DNA of 64,000 nucleotides from Pardosa pseudoannulata (GCA_032207245.1 CM063504.1:19613407-19677406), one strand, 5' to 3'. Positions 1 through 14,582 are shown, numbered from the stretch's first letter. The notes: generated by a model from the sequence alone, not told the origin. Made by a program: numbers and translations.

Positions 1-3000
1 ACGCAAAGTTTAGCTTTTTATTTATTGCATCATTTTATTGATAGCTATTCACTGTTTTCCCGGTGTAATTAAAATTTTAAGAAAGTATTAATTTCACACA
101 GTCATGGTTTCACAGTTAAAATAAGCTCAAATCTCCTCACAGTTCAAAGAATGTAAATTTATTTTTGCATATTTCACTTTCATGAGGTTTATTGATAAAA
201 TTTATTACCTAATTCCATTAAATCCCAAATAATTTTATTTAAGAAACTTGGAAGTCGTTAAAATTTAATTGATTACAATAGTGTTATCAAATATCGTTTA
301 AATGAAAACTTCAAATAGTTGAAACAGGGGGATCCCCTCCCTTTTTTTTCGAGGTATTATAAAGTTTTTATGAAAGTGATACGCCTGACTTCTGACTGTT
401 TCTTGTAAAAATGTTAAATAGTTTGACAGATCATCCGAATATTGTAGAGAAAAAAAAAGATATTTTGTAAAATATCACTTAATCACTTTTATTAGGTATT
501 AATCATTTGACTCTGTTTACTGTAAAATGTTGGCCCATTTTTACTTAAATATACTAAAATGTAGAAATTATGTTTTCACGTTAATCGTTTCGGTGTGCTT
601 AGAAAAGAAATATATCACACCTTTGTCTCTGTTTTTATAAAATATTTTGATGGTTTAACAGTCATATGACCTCTTAATAAAAACTGACATTCTAATGAAA
701 TAGTAAGTAATCATTAAAAAAGTTGTTTCCTATTAAGAAAGTTTAGTTTTCCGCTCCCGATATGTATTATTAAATCTGACATAATTTTTAATTTCAAAAG
801 TTTTATAATTCTTTCGTACACGGAGTTACGGTGAATTTGCCGATTACAATGTAATTGAAGAATGAGGAAATAGATATTTTGATCTTGTTTTCCCAAGTTT
901 CATTGGTTGATTATGAGATATTAATTTTTGAATATGGACATATATTAAGTTCGTTCATGCAAGGACCATTAATTTCAAACAGAAAAATCAATCGTTTGCG
1001 AGCTATGTACCGAGTTGTGCCAGTAAGATTATGTGTGGTTTATTGTGCGAGGAATGAAAACTATTTTTAAAGTTTCATAGGATAAATTCATTAAACACGT
1101 GTTATTTAAAAGTAGAAACGTTATCGATATTAATGTTGAATAGCGAAATGTAAAATCCAAAAATTTTTCGGATGCCTAGTTTTTCCATTTTGCTTTTGCA
1201 TAAGTAACAGAATGATATTTTTTGTTTAATCTAATTTTATTTTTATATAGTAATTCAGAAAAAAAATTAAATAAACTTAGCCGTTACTCTTACGCCTGTT
1301 AGTTTTCTCATGTAATAATAAAATTAATAAATTACAGGCGTTTGAATTATTTTAAATAGCCGTTTTATTATGTGTCATTATTTCGTTATCTGAACTTAAT
1401 ACATATGGCTCAGAGTATAGACTTGGACTTAAAATGAGATAAAGATTGGTTTAGTTTTAAGTTTAAAAAAGCCTGTAATTTGCAATATAATATTGGCCTT
1501 TAATATTTCATTAATTTTAGGCATGTGTTTCTAACGTGTTTTTATCAAGATCCTAGAAATGTAATCCCCTTCTCCCTTCAAGTGTTCGCAATACTAATCT
1601 ACTCTCAACCCGCAGATGATGTTTAAATTACCTTTTTGATGGTTACAATATGGGTAGGCTTACCTTTATAGGCAGTCTTTATAGTTTGTGAATATTAAAG
1701 GGAAATACTGAAATAAAGCCATTTCGTTTCCAGGGCCTTCTTTTGTGGTTGAGATCACAGATTTGTCAGCACGTTGGGTTCACCATCCGTAATAAATGGA
1801 ACCCAGGGAGGGGGGTGTTCTAGCGAAGGGAATGCATAATATCTGAATAGATATTTTTTCACCTCGGAGCCCCATCTCCTATTCGGAAGTGCTTCCCTTC
1901 TATCACCTTCCTAAGATCTGTCGCACCTTTGTTGAACATTCTTATTGTACATAAAAAAAAAGAAGAAAAGGAGGGACTAAAATTGTAATGAATAAAACCT
2001 CTTCCCTCCCCCGAACTTCTCAGGCGTCCCGACTGACAATCCCCCTCCCCCCTTTTCGACTGGGAAAAGAGTGGATTCTTCAGCAATCTTCCATCATCCA
2101 ATTCTTTGTGGTATGTGTTATGGTCCATTTCTTGCGTCCACTTTTCAAGAGGTTCTTTTTCTTTGTGTGGGGGAATATCCTACCTGAATTCTAAATCACC
2201 CTCATGTCGTGATAGATTCCATGGGTTGCGGTACCAAGATTTTTCAGGTAAGAACACCTGGTGTGTGTTGGTAGCGCCACCGACCATCACCAGGGAGTGT
2301 TTAAAGGTCTTGGCAGCTGCAGTCGCTGTTGCTCTTGGCTGCACACGCTTTGTTGAGAGTGTGACATTATATAGTGGTGCGTAATGAACTGAACTGTGCG
2401 TACATTGTACCTCACAAGAGAATGTTTGTCAAATGAGCGAGCACAGTGGGCCGCTTTTGTAAGATTCATTTCTCTAGAGGAGTATTTGACGGGGTGCTGA
2501 TAAAGTGTGCTATATGAATGTTTTCTCATAAAAGCTGTTTTTGAAGAACATTTCTCATTTTACTGATCCCACTTCATGATGGAGATTTGTTTCCTTTTCC
2601 AGCTTCAGATGGGAGCTCCACCGTGTTCATAAGGGCGTGAAGGAAAAAATATATTTTCTTCATAAAACGTCTGTCATTTTTAGTAACTAGAACGGACCGG
2701 ATAGAATTCAGAGACGAGCTGACCAGTTGTCATAAGTTAAATTATTTGGCATCGTTTATTTTCATCAATTACCTAAATTGCTGGATCCTTTCATTTTCAA
2801 TTCATTTCTTATCCCCTTTTGGCAGCACTTACTAATCTTTCCAATTTCCATTTATTATCGACCTTGCACGGTTTTAAAAATCATGTAAATTTCTTTGCAT
2901 TCTAGGTCGATGCCACTAAAATCCTCGAATAAATTTAAACAATGAAATATTAACTGAATTCCTAAATCTCGTTCCTGTTTCAGAATTTAGTGTTGGCTCC

Positions 3001-4118
3001 CCTTGTTTTTATATTGTTTTTGTTTGCCTGAAAGGAAAATGCAATGTGTTAAGTTGAAGCTTTCGTTTTCGTATTTAAATAAAATGCTCCCTGAGTAGCT
3101 CCGTTTTCGCCACTGCTCAATTTGGCATCGTCTCAAAACAGCCTTTTTACTGATTATCCTTCTCCCAGTTCATTCGTCCATTCATGTGACTCAGTTGGGA
3201 AAAGAGATCGGGAAAAAAAGAGTAAAAGATCTGCCTGTTCTTTAACAACGACAGACCAGGATAATTTCGGAACATTGAGCCTTGTTCTAAACTGATTATT
3301 TCCCACATGCCGCTTGTCTGGCACGTGAAATAACATACGGGAGGGTTTTTAACGTTCCGTGTGGTAAACGCAATAAAAGTTATCCCTGTAAAGCGAGATC
3401 TGTTGTAAGGGTGGGACGTGGAATATATATAACCGTGCAGCCAGGAATTATGGCCAATAAAACAGAAAAATGGTACGCTGGGGGCGCTTGGCAAGATTTG
3501 AGAGGAAGGAGGAAATAAATTGCGTTCCATCTGAATGTGTTAACCACACTGCATCATAATCAAATTACGTTATTTTTCTTGCATCTGTGACACTAGAAAT
3601 TCTGCGTTAAAAGGTGACAGATGCGTCATTCATTATGCTTTAAGAGACAAGTGAAATGGTTCTCTATCAGTGAAATCTCTTATCTGCTTGAATATTTCTC
3701 TGTGCTGCTAGATTTATCAGTGAAGATATCATTACTTTTCGACATTTTTGATAGTATGTATTTTATAAAAGATGTGATCTGAAAACTTCCTTGAAAATTT
3801 AGGGATACATTGATAGCGTGGGATCTTTTTTTAATAATAATAATAATAAAATGTATGTTATTACTGGTACCAGTTGAAGGGAACTCGAACATTGTATCAA
3901 TTTTGAATGAATAAATGGTTAGTAAATTAGACCTATTTATATAGACATACTGTTTGTCTGGCTCATATATTTGTACTTAAACTAACATTATTCAGTGAGA
4001 CAAAGTTGACATTTTTAATCTCATGTAGTGCATCTAAATACATGCATTCTTTTATTGATTTAGTGGGATAAGAATCATTATGGTTGTATTTTGGATTCAG
4101 CTTTTTGGATAAAAAAGA
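1..4118. other. AT-rich non-coding stretch (intron or intergenic)
   Basis: No reading frame here has recognisable motifs or splice-site support. The longest open frame, about 127 codons on the minus strand at 3147-3530, looks like chance. Base composition is AT-rich with homopolymer runs. Positions about 1850-2560 are somewhat richer in GC and include a GCGCCACC motif at 2274. A (TAA)n run lies at about 3833-3848. If the ephrin first exon lies left of the window, this is ephrin intron; otherwise it is intergenic. Confidence 0.6.
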
Positions 4119-4137
4119 ACCCCTTTTATTTTGTGTG

Positions 4138-4204
<67 letters not shown>

Positions 4205-4217
4205 AAATAAAAGGGGT
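4119..4217. repeat. Palindromic foldback around a (TA)n core
   Basis: The left arm at 4119-4139 reads ACCCCTTTTATTTTGTGTGT. The right arm, ending at 4217, is its reverse complement with a few extra CA units. The centre is about 50 bases of (TA)n. The unique part of each arm matches exactly. This is either a very short MITE whose middle became a microsatellite, or an inverted duplication produced at a microsatellite. No transposase and no clear target duplication were seen. Confidence 0.75.
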
Positions 4218-4595
4218 CTTATATACAATTTTAAAAGTATCTACTACTTATATGACGTATTATTTACTTTATCTGTTTGAAGAAGAGAATGTTAGGAGTA
4301 GGAATTTTGAGGTACCTGTCAGTTTAATCATACATAGTCACGACCCTACTGAACCACAGATTACTATTACTAACATTACAATACCATCACTATTTAATAA
4401 TCATGTGTTGAAACTGGGACAGATTGTGCGCCACACAATTTTTTTATTATTACTTTTAGGACTTGTACAGGTTTTCCCTCTCAGCGAATTCTGCACGTAA
4501 TCCTTTCTCATTCCAAAATTTTACTTAAAATGCGTCAACATCATCTGCCGTGTTTAATAAAATCTCTATCTGCCCGCAAAGAATCCCCCTAGTCG

Positions 4596-4657
4596 AGTTT
4601 TGGGGTTACTAAACCAGGATCATAGATAAAAATTTCTTTGCATTACCACCTCTGCCT
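4596..4657 (+). repeat. Direct repeat copy 1 (about 60 bp)
   Basis: The segment starting TTTTGGGGTTACTAAA and running through AAAATTTCTTTGCATTACCA recurs at 5103-5163 in the same orientation with a few differences. Similarity stops sharply on both sides. It could be a dispersed element fragment or a local duplication. I do not recognise the family. Confidence 0.6.
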
Positions 4658-5102
4658 TGTCTAGGCACATAAGAGTTGATACACACTCCCAGAGATAGTA
4701 ACCATTCATTTGCCACCATTAAAGTTCCTCCGAGTTATCACTTGTAACTCGATTCTTACACACCACCATCATCAACATCAGCAGAAAGAAGAATTCATCA
4801 TTACCGTCAATTGTAATGTGATGGACCGACACATCCCAAGACGGCGCTATACACAGGAGTGTCAATTATTTTTTTGAAATCTAACATGCCCATCTCAAAG
4901 TCATGAAATAGTGCATTTCCGAGGTGTTTCCAAAAAATATTTTAATGCAGTTTTGCTCAATGTTCAAATGGAGTTCTCTATTTAGGTTTAAATAGCTGGA
5001 ATAAATCAAGTTTCGAAACCCTTTGTCATACTTATTGATTCGAGAATGCAATTATCTGTAATTAATCTACATTTACTACCGTGATATCATGTTTAATCAG
5101 CA

Positions 5103-5163
5103 GGTTTTGGGGTTACTAAAAAGGATCATACATAAAAATTTCTTTGCATTACCACCCCTGCCT
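5103..5163 (+). repeat. Direct repeat copy 2 (about 60 bp)
   Basis: Second copy of the segment at 4596-4657, about 507 bases downstream. It carries a 2-base deletion and a few substitutions. The roughly 440 bases between the copies show no coding signal. Confidence 0.6.
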
Positions 5164-8100
5164 GTATGTACCACCTCTGTATGTTTGTTTTGTGTGCTAT
5201 TGCATGAAATTCGACGGAATAGTATTACTAAACATACCATTAGAATTATTTATATATTTATATTTATAGTAGATTATTAACTTTTGTGATGTGCGTTACC
5301 AAAATTATTTTTATTTGATGTTTTTAGTCTGCGTTTAGTCTGTGTAATTTACAAAACTTGTATGGCGCAGTATGTCTCCCGAGGATTTTGTGCCAAAAAG
5401 CATAAAATAAATAAATTTATAGTAGATGATAATGAGAAATCAAAACAAAACAAATCGTAAATCTAAAAAACAAATGTTTAATAATTTCTATGGCTATAAA
5501 TTACATGCCTTTGTATATTCTTTAAGCATATTTCCTTACGCATGTCTGTTGACTGTTTGTATAATAAGTTTCTCTATTCTCTCACACTCAAAATTAGACG
5601 TCATTTGATAAGAAATCTCAAACACAAGTATTATACAAGTATCTTAGTGTTGTCGTTTTTCTGCCGTATTTGTTGTCGGTGGTTTCTATCTTTAATTGTT
5701 TGTGTTATAAATATTTTCGCTTTATAAATATTTATAAATATATTGTGTATCTTTAATTATTCAGTGCAATAAATATTTTAAACCGTTTTACCATTTCTTG
5801 TAATCGTTAATTCATTATTTCTATAAATATTGAAAACCATCAGTTACGTTAATGACACAGTAAGACTTAAATATCAGTGGTCTGGTAGTTTTTATGTTTT
5901 TCTTATAAATCGTCATACTTAGTAGCTGTGGTAACGCTATGTTTTTTGTGTGAATACGTTTAAAAGTGTGAGGTAACTTATCTTTCTAAAGTTTAGTAGC
6001 CTTTTAAGTAATCGAAGTTTATCGTTGTCTATCTCAATGTCAATCTCCGATGTGGACGTAACTTTTTAAGGTATGTAATAAAACATTTATTTTTAATACA
6101 TAATTTTCTCAAAAAATGACATCATCCCCCTGGATGTTAAATTTAGTGTAATTAGTAGAGTGGAAAAAATATTTCGTGCAATAAAAACTGTACCAATAGA
6201 CTGTTTCCCCCCGGCTGAAAGCATCTACAACAAATGTCTTTGTATCGAGATTTGCTTTTTCTCTTTATTCTTTGAACCGCGCAGCAATGATCCGTTGACC
6301 TCACGAGTTGATGGACTGTTCAATTTATGCCTACCAGAAATGGATGCGTGCTGTCCGATCCCTTTGTTGCACCCATCCATGCTCGTGGCCTTCTCTATTC
6401 CGCTCGCAAATGCCACTTACCGCATTAGATATCACTCTCCGGCTATCACAAAAATCTATTTTCATTTTCTTCACTTATGAGCTGGCATTGAATAGGAATA
6501 GATTTACTCAAATGGATTTCTCAAATGCAGGTACCATTTTGGCGATGTGCTTTGCAGAAAAGGTGGAAGGGAGAATACTCTCCTCTCGAGGGGTGGCCGA
6601 GGGATCGTTGACTCTCGGATCGGATGCCTGATAAGCAGCCAGCGGAGATTTTGGGGTCTGCTTGTCCGCAAATGGGAAGAGCTGTCGTCCCGCAAGGTCA
6701 ACGAAAGATGCGTAGAAAACTGAACTCAAATTTTTGTCTGGGGGTAATGCTTGTTATAAAGTCGAGAGGGATCTCACGACGCGCTTTCTTTTCTTTTGAC
6801 GTTCGAAAATTGATTTTTCAACGGTGTTTTTAATATGACCTTTTGTATGAGGAAAGACATGCTACAGAATTTGTGTCTCACGCTTGTGACCTTATAACGC
6901 ATTTCCGCTGATATTTCGCTCTAATTTTGTGCTGCAGATAGGTTGTTTCAGAATTTTCTGTTGCCTGGATATTACCTCACTCGTCGAAGATTACAATGCT
7001 TCTTCCACACCTTATAAATTATGAATAATATATATACTCGTAGTTGCTATTTTTGTGGAATGTTTTTCAGAAATTGTCAGCGGAAAATAATTGTAGTTTG
7101 AATTAGAGTGAACATTCTGCTCGTCATCTCCGCACACCGAAAAAAATAGTCTTTTCTGTATAAAAAGCATCTTTCAAAATTGTTTATGTTCTTTGCTTTT
7201 CTGTTCATTCTTAAGGCATTTAAAATTCTTTGTGTGCTCGGTTATGTTTGTTGTAAAGATGTTGGTCAAATATCTAACACATTTGCAGTCGAATACAGCT
7301 GGACGGTTGAAATTTAACTGTCGTTGATGTTAATGCTCATTTGAATGGTCTAGGTTCCGGTTTAATTTACCCGAGAGGCAGAATGCTAGGTTCCAAAGCT
7401 GTCGCATTGTTGTATTTTCTTATTTGTAAACAAAGATTGTGCGAAGTGAATTTTCACACAGTCCTGGTCTAGGCCGTTCGTAACGTAATTGTAAAAAGTA
7501 AAAAGAAGAAAGAAACTAATGTAATTCTAAACTGGTAATAATGTATTAGCTTTAAAAAGAAAGCAGATTTAAAATACTTTTTTCTTGTAGGGGAAAAAAA
7601 TCATGTTTCTTATGACCTTTATCCACATTTTCATTTCGCATTGAACTGTTCAAAATTACTAGGTAGTTGGCTTTCTTTTATTTTGTTTTGTTTACGCTCA
7701 GTTGCCTAGTATATGTTGTCCACTAATAGTGGTTCAGGTATTAATGTGTATTTTAGTTTGGTTTGTTTAAGTACTACGAGTATTCTTTTTCTTTCAAGAA
7801 AGTTATTCAAAAGTAATGCTTCTTCAGCATATGTAACTGGGATCATTTTCTTAGTCATCTTGCATTGTTTCGGGGACTCTAATATCACTCATTATGTTTT
7901 TCGTCATGTGTTTAAAAAAAGATTTCATTCTTAAAATGGTGAAAACTTCCACGTCGCGTCTTTTCGTAATTGTTCTCCCATTTTCAAATTACGTTTTTCT
8001 AATAGAGAATCTGTTCGTAGTTTCTTTTCCATACAAACCACAGATGCTAATCGAGCTCTACCCTATGTGAAGTCAACCACTCGGTCATTATTCTAATAAC

Positions 8101-11100
8101 CTATGCGTGAGACGACATATTTTGTGACGCCTCGTCTGTTAGCGACAAACGTGTCAGTATGTTGTTCGTTTCTCGGCTCGTCGCACACATTTCCTCAAAA
8201 TCCCTCTCTTTGAATTAAAGAGGTAGTAAAGGGATTGTTTTAGGCCCTTTTTCGGCCCTTTTTTATGTATATCGCTTTTATCAAGGAGTGTCGTAAGAAA
8301 GAATTTGCATTTGTTCACAAACATCCATCGACCGGAAAGCAAAGGAATTAAACAACACAAAAAGAAAAAGCGGATAAGATTGTTCGAAAGCTAATAATCC
8401 GGGCGTTTTATATCTACTGTTTTGCTATTTGCGGAAACTTGAAAATGTACTTTGACTTCCCTAACTCTTATAAAGCAACCAAGCTAACTACTAAAGAAAA
8501 TGGAAAGACAACCTACGTAGTTAGACTTTATCGATAAAACTTTATATTATATGTTTCTGATTATTTTCTGATTTCTACCTGTCCCTGTTAGCTTAATTGT
8601 ACTTCTGATATAAAATTTTGTTACAAAATTGTTAAAAATAATAGATGGCAGTAAATAGGCTTTATTTTTAAATATGTTTCGTCAAATTTTACCTATGTGA
8701 ATGTTACTCAACTCCCTTATTCCAATGATAACAGGAAAAGGCACCGAACCCATATTATCTCTTTCTTCTTTCTGTCAATTAGCAGATATATTCCCTTCTT
8801 AATTTGTAGGAAGATTATAGGAGATTACGCTTCGTTCCCAGAATAATTTTGTCCACTCTTGTCATAGAAAACTAATTAATGCAAACCCACGCTAATTCAT
8901 CCTTTAACATTTGCCTGTAGTCAAACAAGTAAAAATTCATTTTATAGAAATACGCTTCAAAATTGATATCTGGGGGACTTAAAATGAGTAGTCATATCAT
9001 TTAATGCACGTCAAACCCAAGAAAAGCGACCTTTTGCAGTAAAAGTAATTAAAATTGAAAGAAATTAGACGTAGCTTCAACACATTGTAAACATGCTCGG
9101 GCGTAATTCACAGAACTGCATCTTTTGTAGTCGCTTTTAAGTGAGTAGAAAAGGGATAAAATAGAGGCAGAGAGGATTAAAGTTGGGGTGTTTTAAAAGC
9201 TTTAGATTTATTTGTGCCGTCTCGATTCAGCTGAAAATTTAGAATGTTCATCATATCGCAGTAACGTCAAATTATCTATTTTCGTGTGTTTTAATAGTAG
9301 CATGTATTTATCATTGATTTATTAGTTTATTTTAATCGTTTTTAAATTCCGGAAATAAATATCGACTCGACTGTGTGCCTCATCATACCAACAAAGAAGT
9401 TCACCATCACGCTCAAATAGAAAGCGAAATAGATTCCTTTCTTTTCTAGCCCTACACCGGATAGGATAATAATCCGCGTGTGCATATCGACATAAATATT
9501 TTCGTATTATCTGCGCCATGTCCCGTTTTCCTACTTTCCTTGTTTGAAGTCTCTCGGTAGAATTCGTCCTAAGTTTGAATGTTTCTCATTTTCTTTTGAA
9601 ATTCGAGAACATTTCATAGCCCAGTGCACGCAAAAAACGTCGCATTTTACTCCAAGCAAATTTGGTATAAATGCATGATAGCGTATCGTTTTAATCCCTT
9701 CTCCATCTTCGTGACCTATTAAAAGCAGAAACGTTGTTTACGAATTTCTAATATAATAAATAGTTTTATTTATTTATACATTGTATATTTTTGTGAATAG
9801 TCGATCTTACTATTGGGTAAACAATTTTATTTTTTACCTCATACTAAAAGCTCCTTCGTTCGAAATCACGTGATGTTTAATAAGGAATGTAAGATACAAC
9901 ACATTCGCTTTTTAAATCCTCTACCTTCTACTTTAAAATTGTGAAAAGCTGCAATGCACCTAGACATTTAATTTTGCTACAACTTTGCTTTTGCAGTAAT
10001 TTTGTTTTGAATTATAATCAGTTATTATCAAAGCCTCAGCCAGGATTTATTTCGAGGAGGGTTTAAACTTGACTGAGCGCCCATCTTAGATAGATCACTT
10101 TTTTAAAACCAAAAGAAAAAGCATTAAAAATGTCGTAAAATTTAGTGTTATATATGTGTGTGTGTAAAAATTCATTCACAATTTTGTTTAATATTCTTCA
10201 TAAATGTGTAAAACAATTTGTGGTAAAAAATATTGTATAAAAAGTAAATTAAATTTTTAAAAATTGATTTCTTTTTAAATCTAGAAATTAAATTTTAAGT
10301 AAAAGATTAGTTTAAAAAGAATTATAATTGAAAAGTAGTAGTGTTAAAATTCAGTAAAATCCAAAATTTCAGGGAGAGTCAATCTCCCCCTTCACCCTGC
10401 CCCTTGTTATGCTTTTATTTATTGTGTTAGCTATCGTATTTTGTTTGACAGTGCTGACTATAAAAGTCTTATACGATACTATTTAACGTAGTAGTACAAG
10501 GAAGTGTTTCTGGGTTTCGGTAGTACCAGGTTAATCATGTTTGCATATTTTACGATTAATCTTTCCTGAAATTGATTTTGTTAATAATGCTCATATTCGG
10601 TCAAAGCATAAAAATAAAACGACTTGGTAATGCAAAAAGGCAGATTGTCTGGCACATTTCTTGAACATCACTCTGTCAAATATGTATTGCTATTCTGTTA
10701 TAAACCAGAACTATTCAGATAAATTGGCAGCTCTCTCTTGCATGCACATTTCCACCATTTCCTGTAGCTTACCAAACTTTCCGGATCAGAAACTTAATCG
10801 CGGGACAGCGTGGGATTTCCAAACCTCTGTTGTGTGGGTGGGAGAATTTTGTGTTTTATTTTTCGCGCCTGAGTCGCCGTAACGACTAAATTCTTCTGCA
10901 TATTTGCATTTTCTCTCTCTTTCATTTTTATGAAAGAAAATAATTGCCCTGATCGTCCTATTGTGCAGAAAGTGCCATTTTACAAGAGGCATCTTGGCGA
11001 GACTGAGCGACTGAGGCGTTAGTAAGGGATTCATTTAAGCACATAGCAATTAGGTGAGGGGAAAAATTATTTCTGAGGGGTTTGGCTGTAATTATTGTGT

Positions 11101-13983
11101 GATATTTCAAAGAAAATTTTCGGTAGGAAAGATGCTGATTTGTTTGGCGCCGTTTTTTAAGAAACAAGCCTGTTCCTACTAAATTCGGTATCTTTCGCGA
11201 TGTTTTTATCTGACCATCGTAATGCAGTTGCTAGACGAACAGAGTGCTAATGTTCTCATTTTAAAAAAATACTTGTTTCAAAATTAATATTCACTCTAAT
11301 CAATGCTTTGTGTATTTGTGTGTTAAAGAAAATTATTTTGGCATGTTATTGTTAAATTTGGAAAGTGTGGATGTGTACACGCAAGCATGTGGATGAGTGT
11401 ATATATTGGAGATTTTAACTATCAAGCTGGGAAATTACAGATGTTTTAACTTAAGCGTCACACGATTAATGTCTACAAAGATATTATGAATCGCCATACT
11501 TAGTACTTCTACTGGGTTACGAATGTTTTCGTTAGTAAACAGTATGCTAAAAATAGTGGTGATCTTTTAAGAGTGGATTTATTCCAGCTAAAACTCTGTG
11601 GACCACCAATGTCGAATAATTTAGCCAAACATTGTATTTTCACCTTATTATTTTTATTCTAAAATTTTACATATAGTTTTGAGTAGCTAAAATTTGAATA
11701 GAAATCTCATTCTAGTTCACTTTCACTTAAACATTGGCAGCTTAACCTCAATGAACCATCTTCACTCAGCCGCTCGCTGGAAAGAAGCCTTGATTATAGG
11801 CCTTTGCTTTGGTTTCAGTGACATGTAATCGTGGGAAGACTGCGGCCTGGAACTCGATTATGTGTTCCACTGGACCCCCCAGTAATTAAGCCAAATTACT
11901 AGAGCCACGTATATTTTTCTCCTCCCTTATTTCGGCGGTTGCATTTTTACTAGAAGTGGGTTGGATTCAGAAGGTACAGATCATTATGGCCGTTCACGTT
12001 CTAAGATTGCCTGTCCCCAGCTGACGATTATAGTGTGAGATAGCTCAAGCTTATTGAAATTTCGCGACTTTCGCCTGAATGCTATTAATTCTAAGAACGA
12101 CTAACCCAGCCGCAGCTTGCCGTTGTTTAGAAAATTTTTGTTTCTTTCCAAACTGCTGTCACACGAAATTATTTAGCTTTCTGAATGGTAATAAAACATA
12201 GTTGAAATTGAAAGTTTTGCATACCAGATTAAAGTGTGGTACCGGACAATTTTCGTATGTGTGGTCATCCGAAACAAAAGTTTGTTGTCAATAAGAAACC
12301 TACCGAGGAATGTCGCTATTTTTTTTTCTTTAAATCATTCTAAAATAAGTTTCCAAATAATACTATTTTAGAAGAGGAATGTAGAATTAAGCAGGCCACT
12401 GTTCCTGTGTTAAACGTTTTCAACCATCACTGTTACATATTCGGTTAAAACAATTCGAATTGCAAAAGATTGTGGCATAATTTTATGTAAATATCGCGTT
12501 TTATTTCATGAATGGTGAGAAATTTGTATGCGTAAATTCCAGCTGTCAAAAGACCATCTGTGCCACAATGTTTATCTTTAAAGCATGAGGATGAACGGAA
12601 TGATAACAATCGTACTTGAGGTGATATCTTGCATCTTTAAGACAACATTTAGCAGTGCCTTGTTTCTTTTCTTCCCCCCTCCCCATAAGATGTTTTACAA
12701 GAGGTATACGTTAACCATCTGTCACTAGAGCATTTTTTTAAAGAAAATAAAGAAAGAAAAAACTGTAGTGTTTGTCTGCTCTGTGTGTCTTACTCTCAAC
12801 CTCTTTCTATATGTGACTCATTCTTATGTATCTCTTCAGATTACATAGCCGAATAATTGAGACGCAAATGAGTCGTAGTCTAGATTTCCCACTCTTCTTT
12901 ATCTCCCACTTTTTGTCATTTAATTAGCTCTTTCTAATCTCTGTGACATTAGATACCCTGTTATCTCTCGAATCCCCTGACAAGCATGCGGCTGAAATCC
13001 CCCCATTTTGGTCTCGGACGGTCGTTTTTCTATGGCTTACTCAGCTGTTTGAATGCCTCGGTCTCTGGTCGTCCCTTCTCTTTTCCAACTTCTGATAAAA
13101 AGCCTGGAGTGGAGGAACGTTTCGAATAATATCCTACTAAGCTAGGCGAGTGGGGAGAGAGACAAGAACGCAACACGTATCGGTTTTCAGCGCGCCTGGG
13201 GCTGTCACTTCTACAGATTCTAGATATAGAGATAAATACGTGGAAACGAAGAGAGCGCGGGGGATTTGTTTCGCCTTGTAAAGGACTTCGTGTTTTATAA
13301 GTGCTCTTATTTTCTTACCATCTTAAGTAGTCTAGATAACGACGTCGGAAGTCCTACCTAGCTGGAGTGACACATTTACAGTCGGATTCCTGTTTAGCAA
13401 TCACGAAAGTGATTTTCCTGGAACTCTCAACGTCTTTTGTGTGCCAGAAATCAATATCGGTGCATCACAAAAATCAAGAACATCTGTGTCTTCTGTTAGA
13501 AATGCTAATCTCTTTTAGACTATTACGATTGGAAATTTGATTCTTAACTCCTTTTTTTTTCTTTTGCTTTGAACGAAGTAATTTGTTTTGTAGTATTGCC
13601 TTGCACAATATTTTAGAAAATATTAATTTTTCCCCTCTTTGATATTTTAGTTCCACAATACGTTTCTCTGTTTCTATGATTTACTGTTACTTTAAGGAAT
13701 ATTTTTCTTTTTTTTGGAGTGGGACTATATAAATTAAGGTATTTTGTTTCTGTAAAAATATTTATTGGGAAGCTGCTATATGTTTCTAAAATAATAATTA
13801 TGTGTGTATTTATAGGCAAATTCAGTGCGTTGACATTGGGGCATACGTGCACAATCAAAATTTCATCCGCATAATAAAACAACGTACCTGAGCAGGAAAT
13901 CCCAACCAAATTTTCAGTATAGAGTATATTTATTAGGTAATTTTAATTTCTATTTTAACATATTTTCCAACGTCAATATCTTG
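5164..13983. other. AT-rich non-coding stretch with three less AT-rich blocks
   Basis: No gene was recognised. Three blocks stand out by more even base composition and absence of simple repeats: about 6230-6710, 11755-12130 and 12900-13290. They have stop codons in all frames or only short open frames, so they look more like conserved regulatory DNA than exons. The rest is AT-rich and low in complexity. Confidence 0.5.
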
Positions 13984-14499
13984 CAACAATTTAGAGTGTG
14001 ATTATAAAATCCGGCGTTTTAAGGTAATTCGATTACAATAATTTTACATAATATATGTGTGTGTGTGGTCGCACACACACATACATTATGGAAAATTATT
14101 GTACTTCGTTCTGGTACCCTGCTTGTCAATTTTAAAATTAGTAAACGTGTAGATCGCGCTTTTGATACAACAATTTAGAGTGTGATTATAAAATCCGGCG
14201 TTTTAAGGTAATTCGATTACAATAATTTTACATAATATATGTGTGTGTGTGTGGTCGCACACACATATGCATTATGTAAAATTATTGTACTTCGTTCTGG
14301 TACCCTGCTTGTCAATTTTAAAATTAAGAGTGCGATTATATATCCGGCGTTTTAAGGTAATTCGATTACAATAATTTTACATAATATATGTGTGTGTGTG
14401 TGGTCGCACACACATATGCATTATGTAAAATTATTGTACTTCGTTCTGGTACCCTGCTTGTCAATTTTAAAATTAGTAAACGTGTAGATCACACTTATG
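13984..14499 (+). repeat. Three tandem copies of a hairpin-bearing unit
   Basis: Three successive copies start near 13984, 14168 and 14322. Each has the core CCGGCGTTTTAAGGTAATTC followed by a long hairpin, then TTCGTTCTGGTACCCTGCTT. The first period is about 184 bases and the second about 150, because the middle copy lacks the tail containing AAACGTGTAGATC. In each hairpin, ACAATAATTTTACATAAT pairs with ATTATGTAAAATTATTGT across a TG-run, GGTCG, CA-run centre. Copies 2 and 3 are almost identical and copy 1 has a few differences. A (TA)n tract follows at 14506-14544. Confidence 0.85.
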
Positions 14500-14505
14500 A
14501 AAATA

Positions 14506-14506
14506 G

Positions 14507-14548
<42 letters not shown>

Positions 14549-14582
14549 TACCAATTCGAAACTAAACTACTATATATGTGTG

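Noticed and set aside
3147..3530. 127-codon open frame on the minus strand
   Set aside because: No domain, no repeat structure and no splice or promoter context; length is within chance for this composition range.
4084..4500. 138-codon frame with a run of alternating Tyr and Ile
   Set aside because: It is a translation of the (TA)n core of the 4119-4217 palindrome. Similar Tyr/Ile frames at about 14.4, 20.8, 23.1, 27.6, 38.1 and 61.5 kb are rejected for the same reason.
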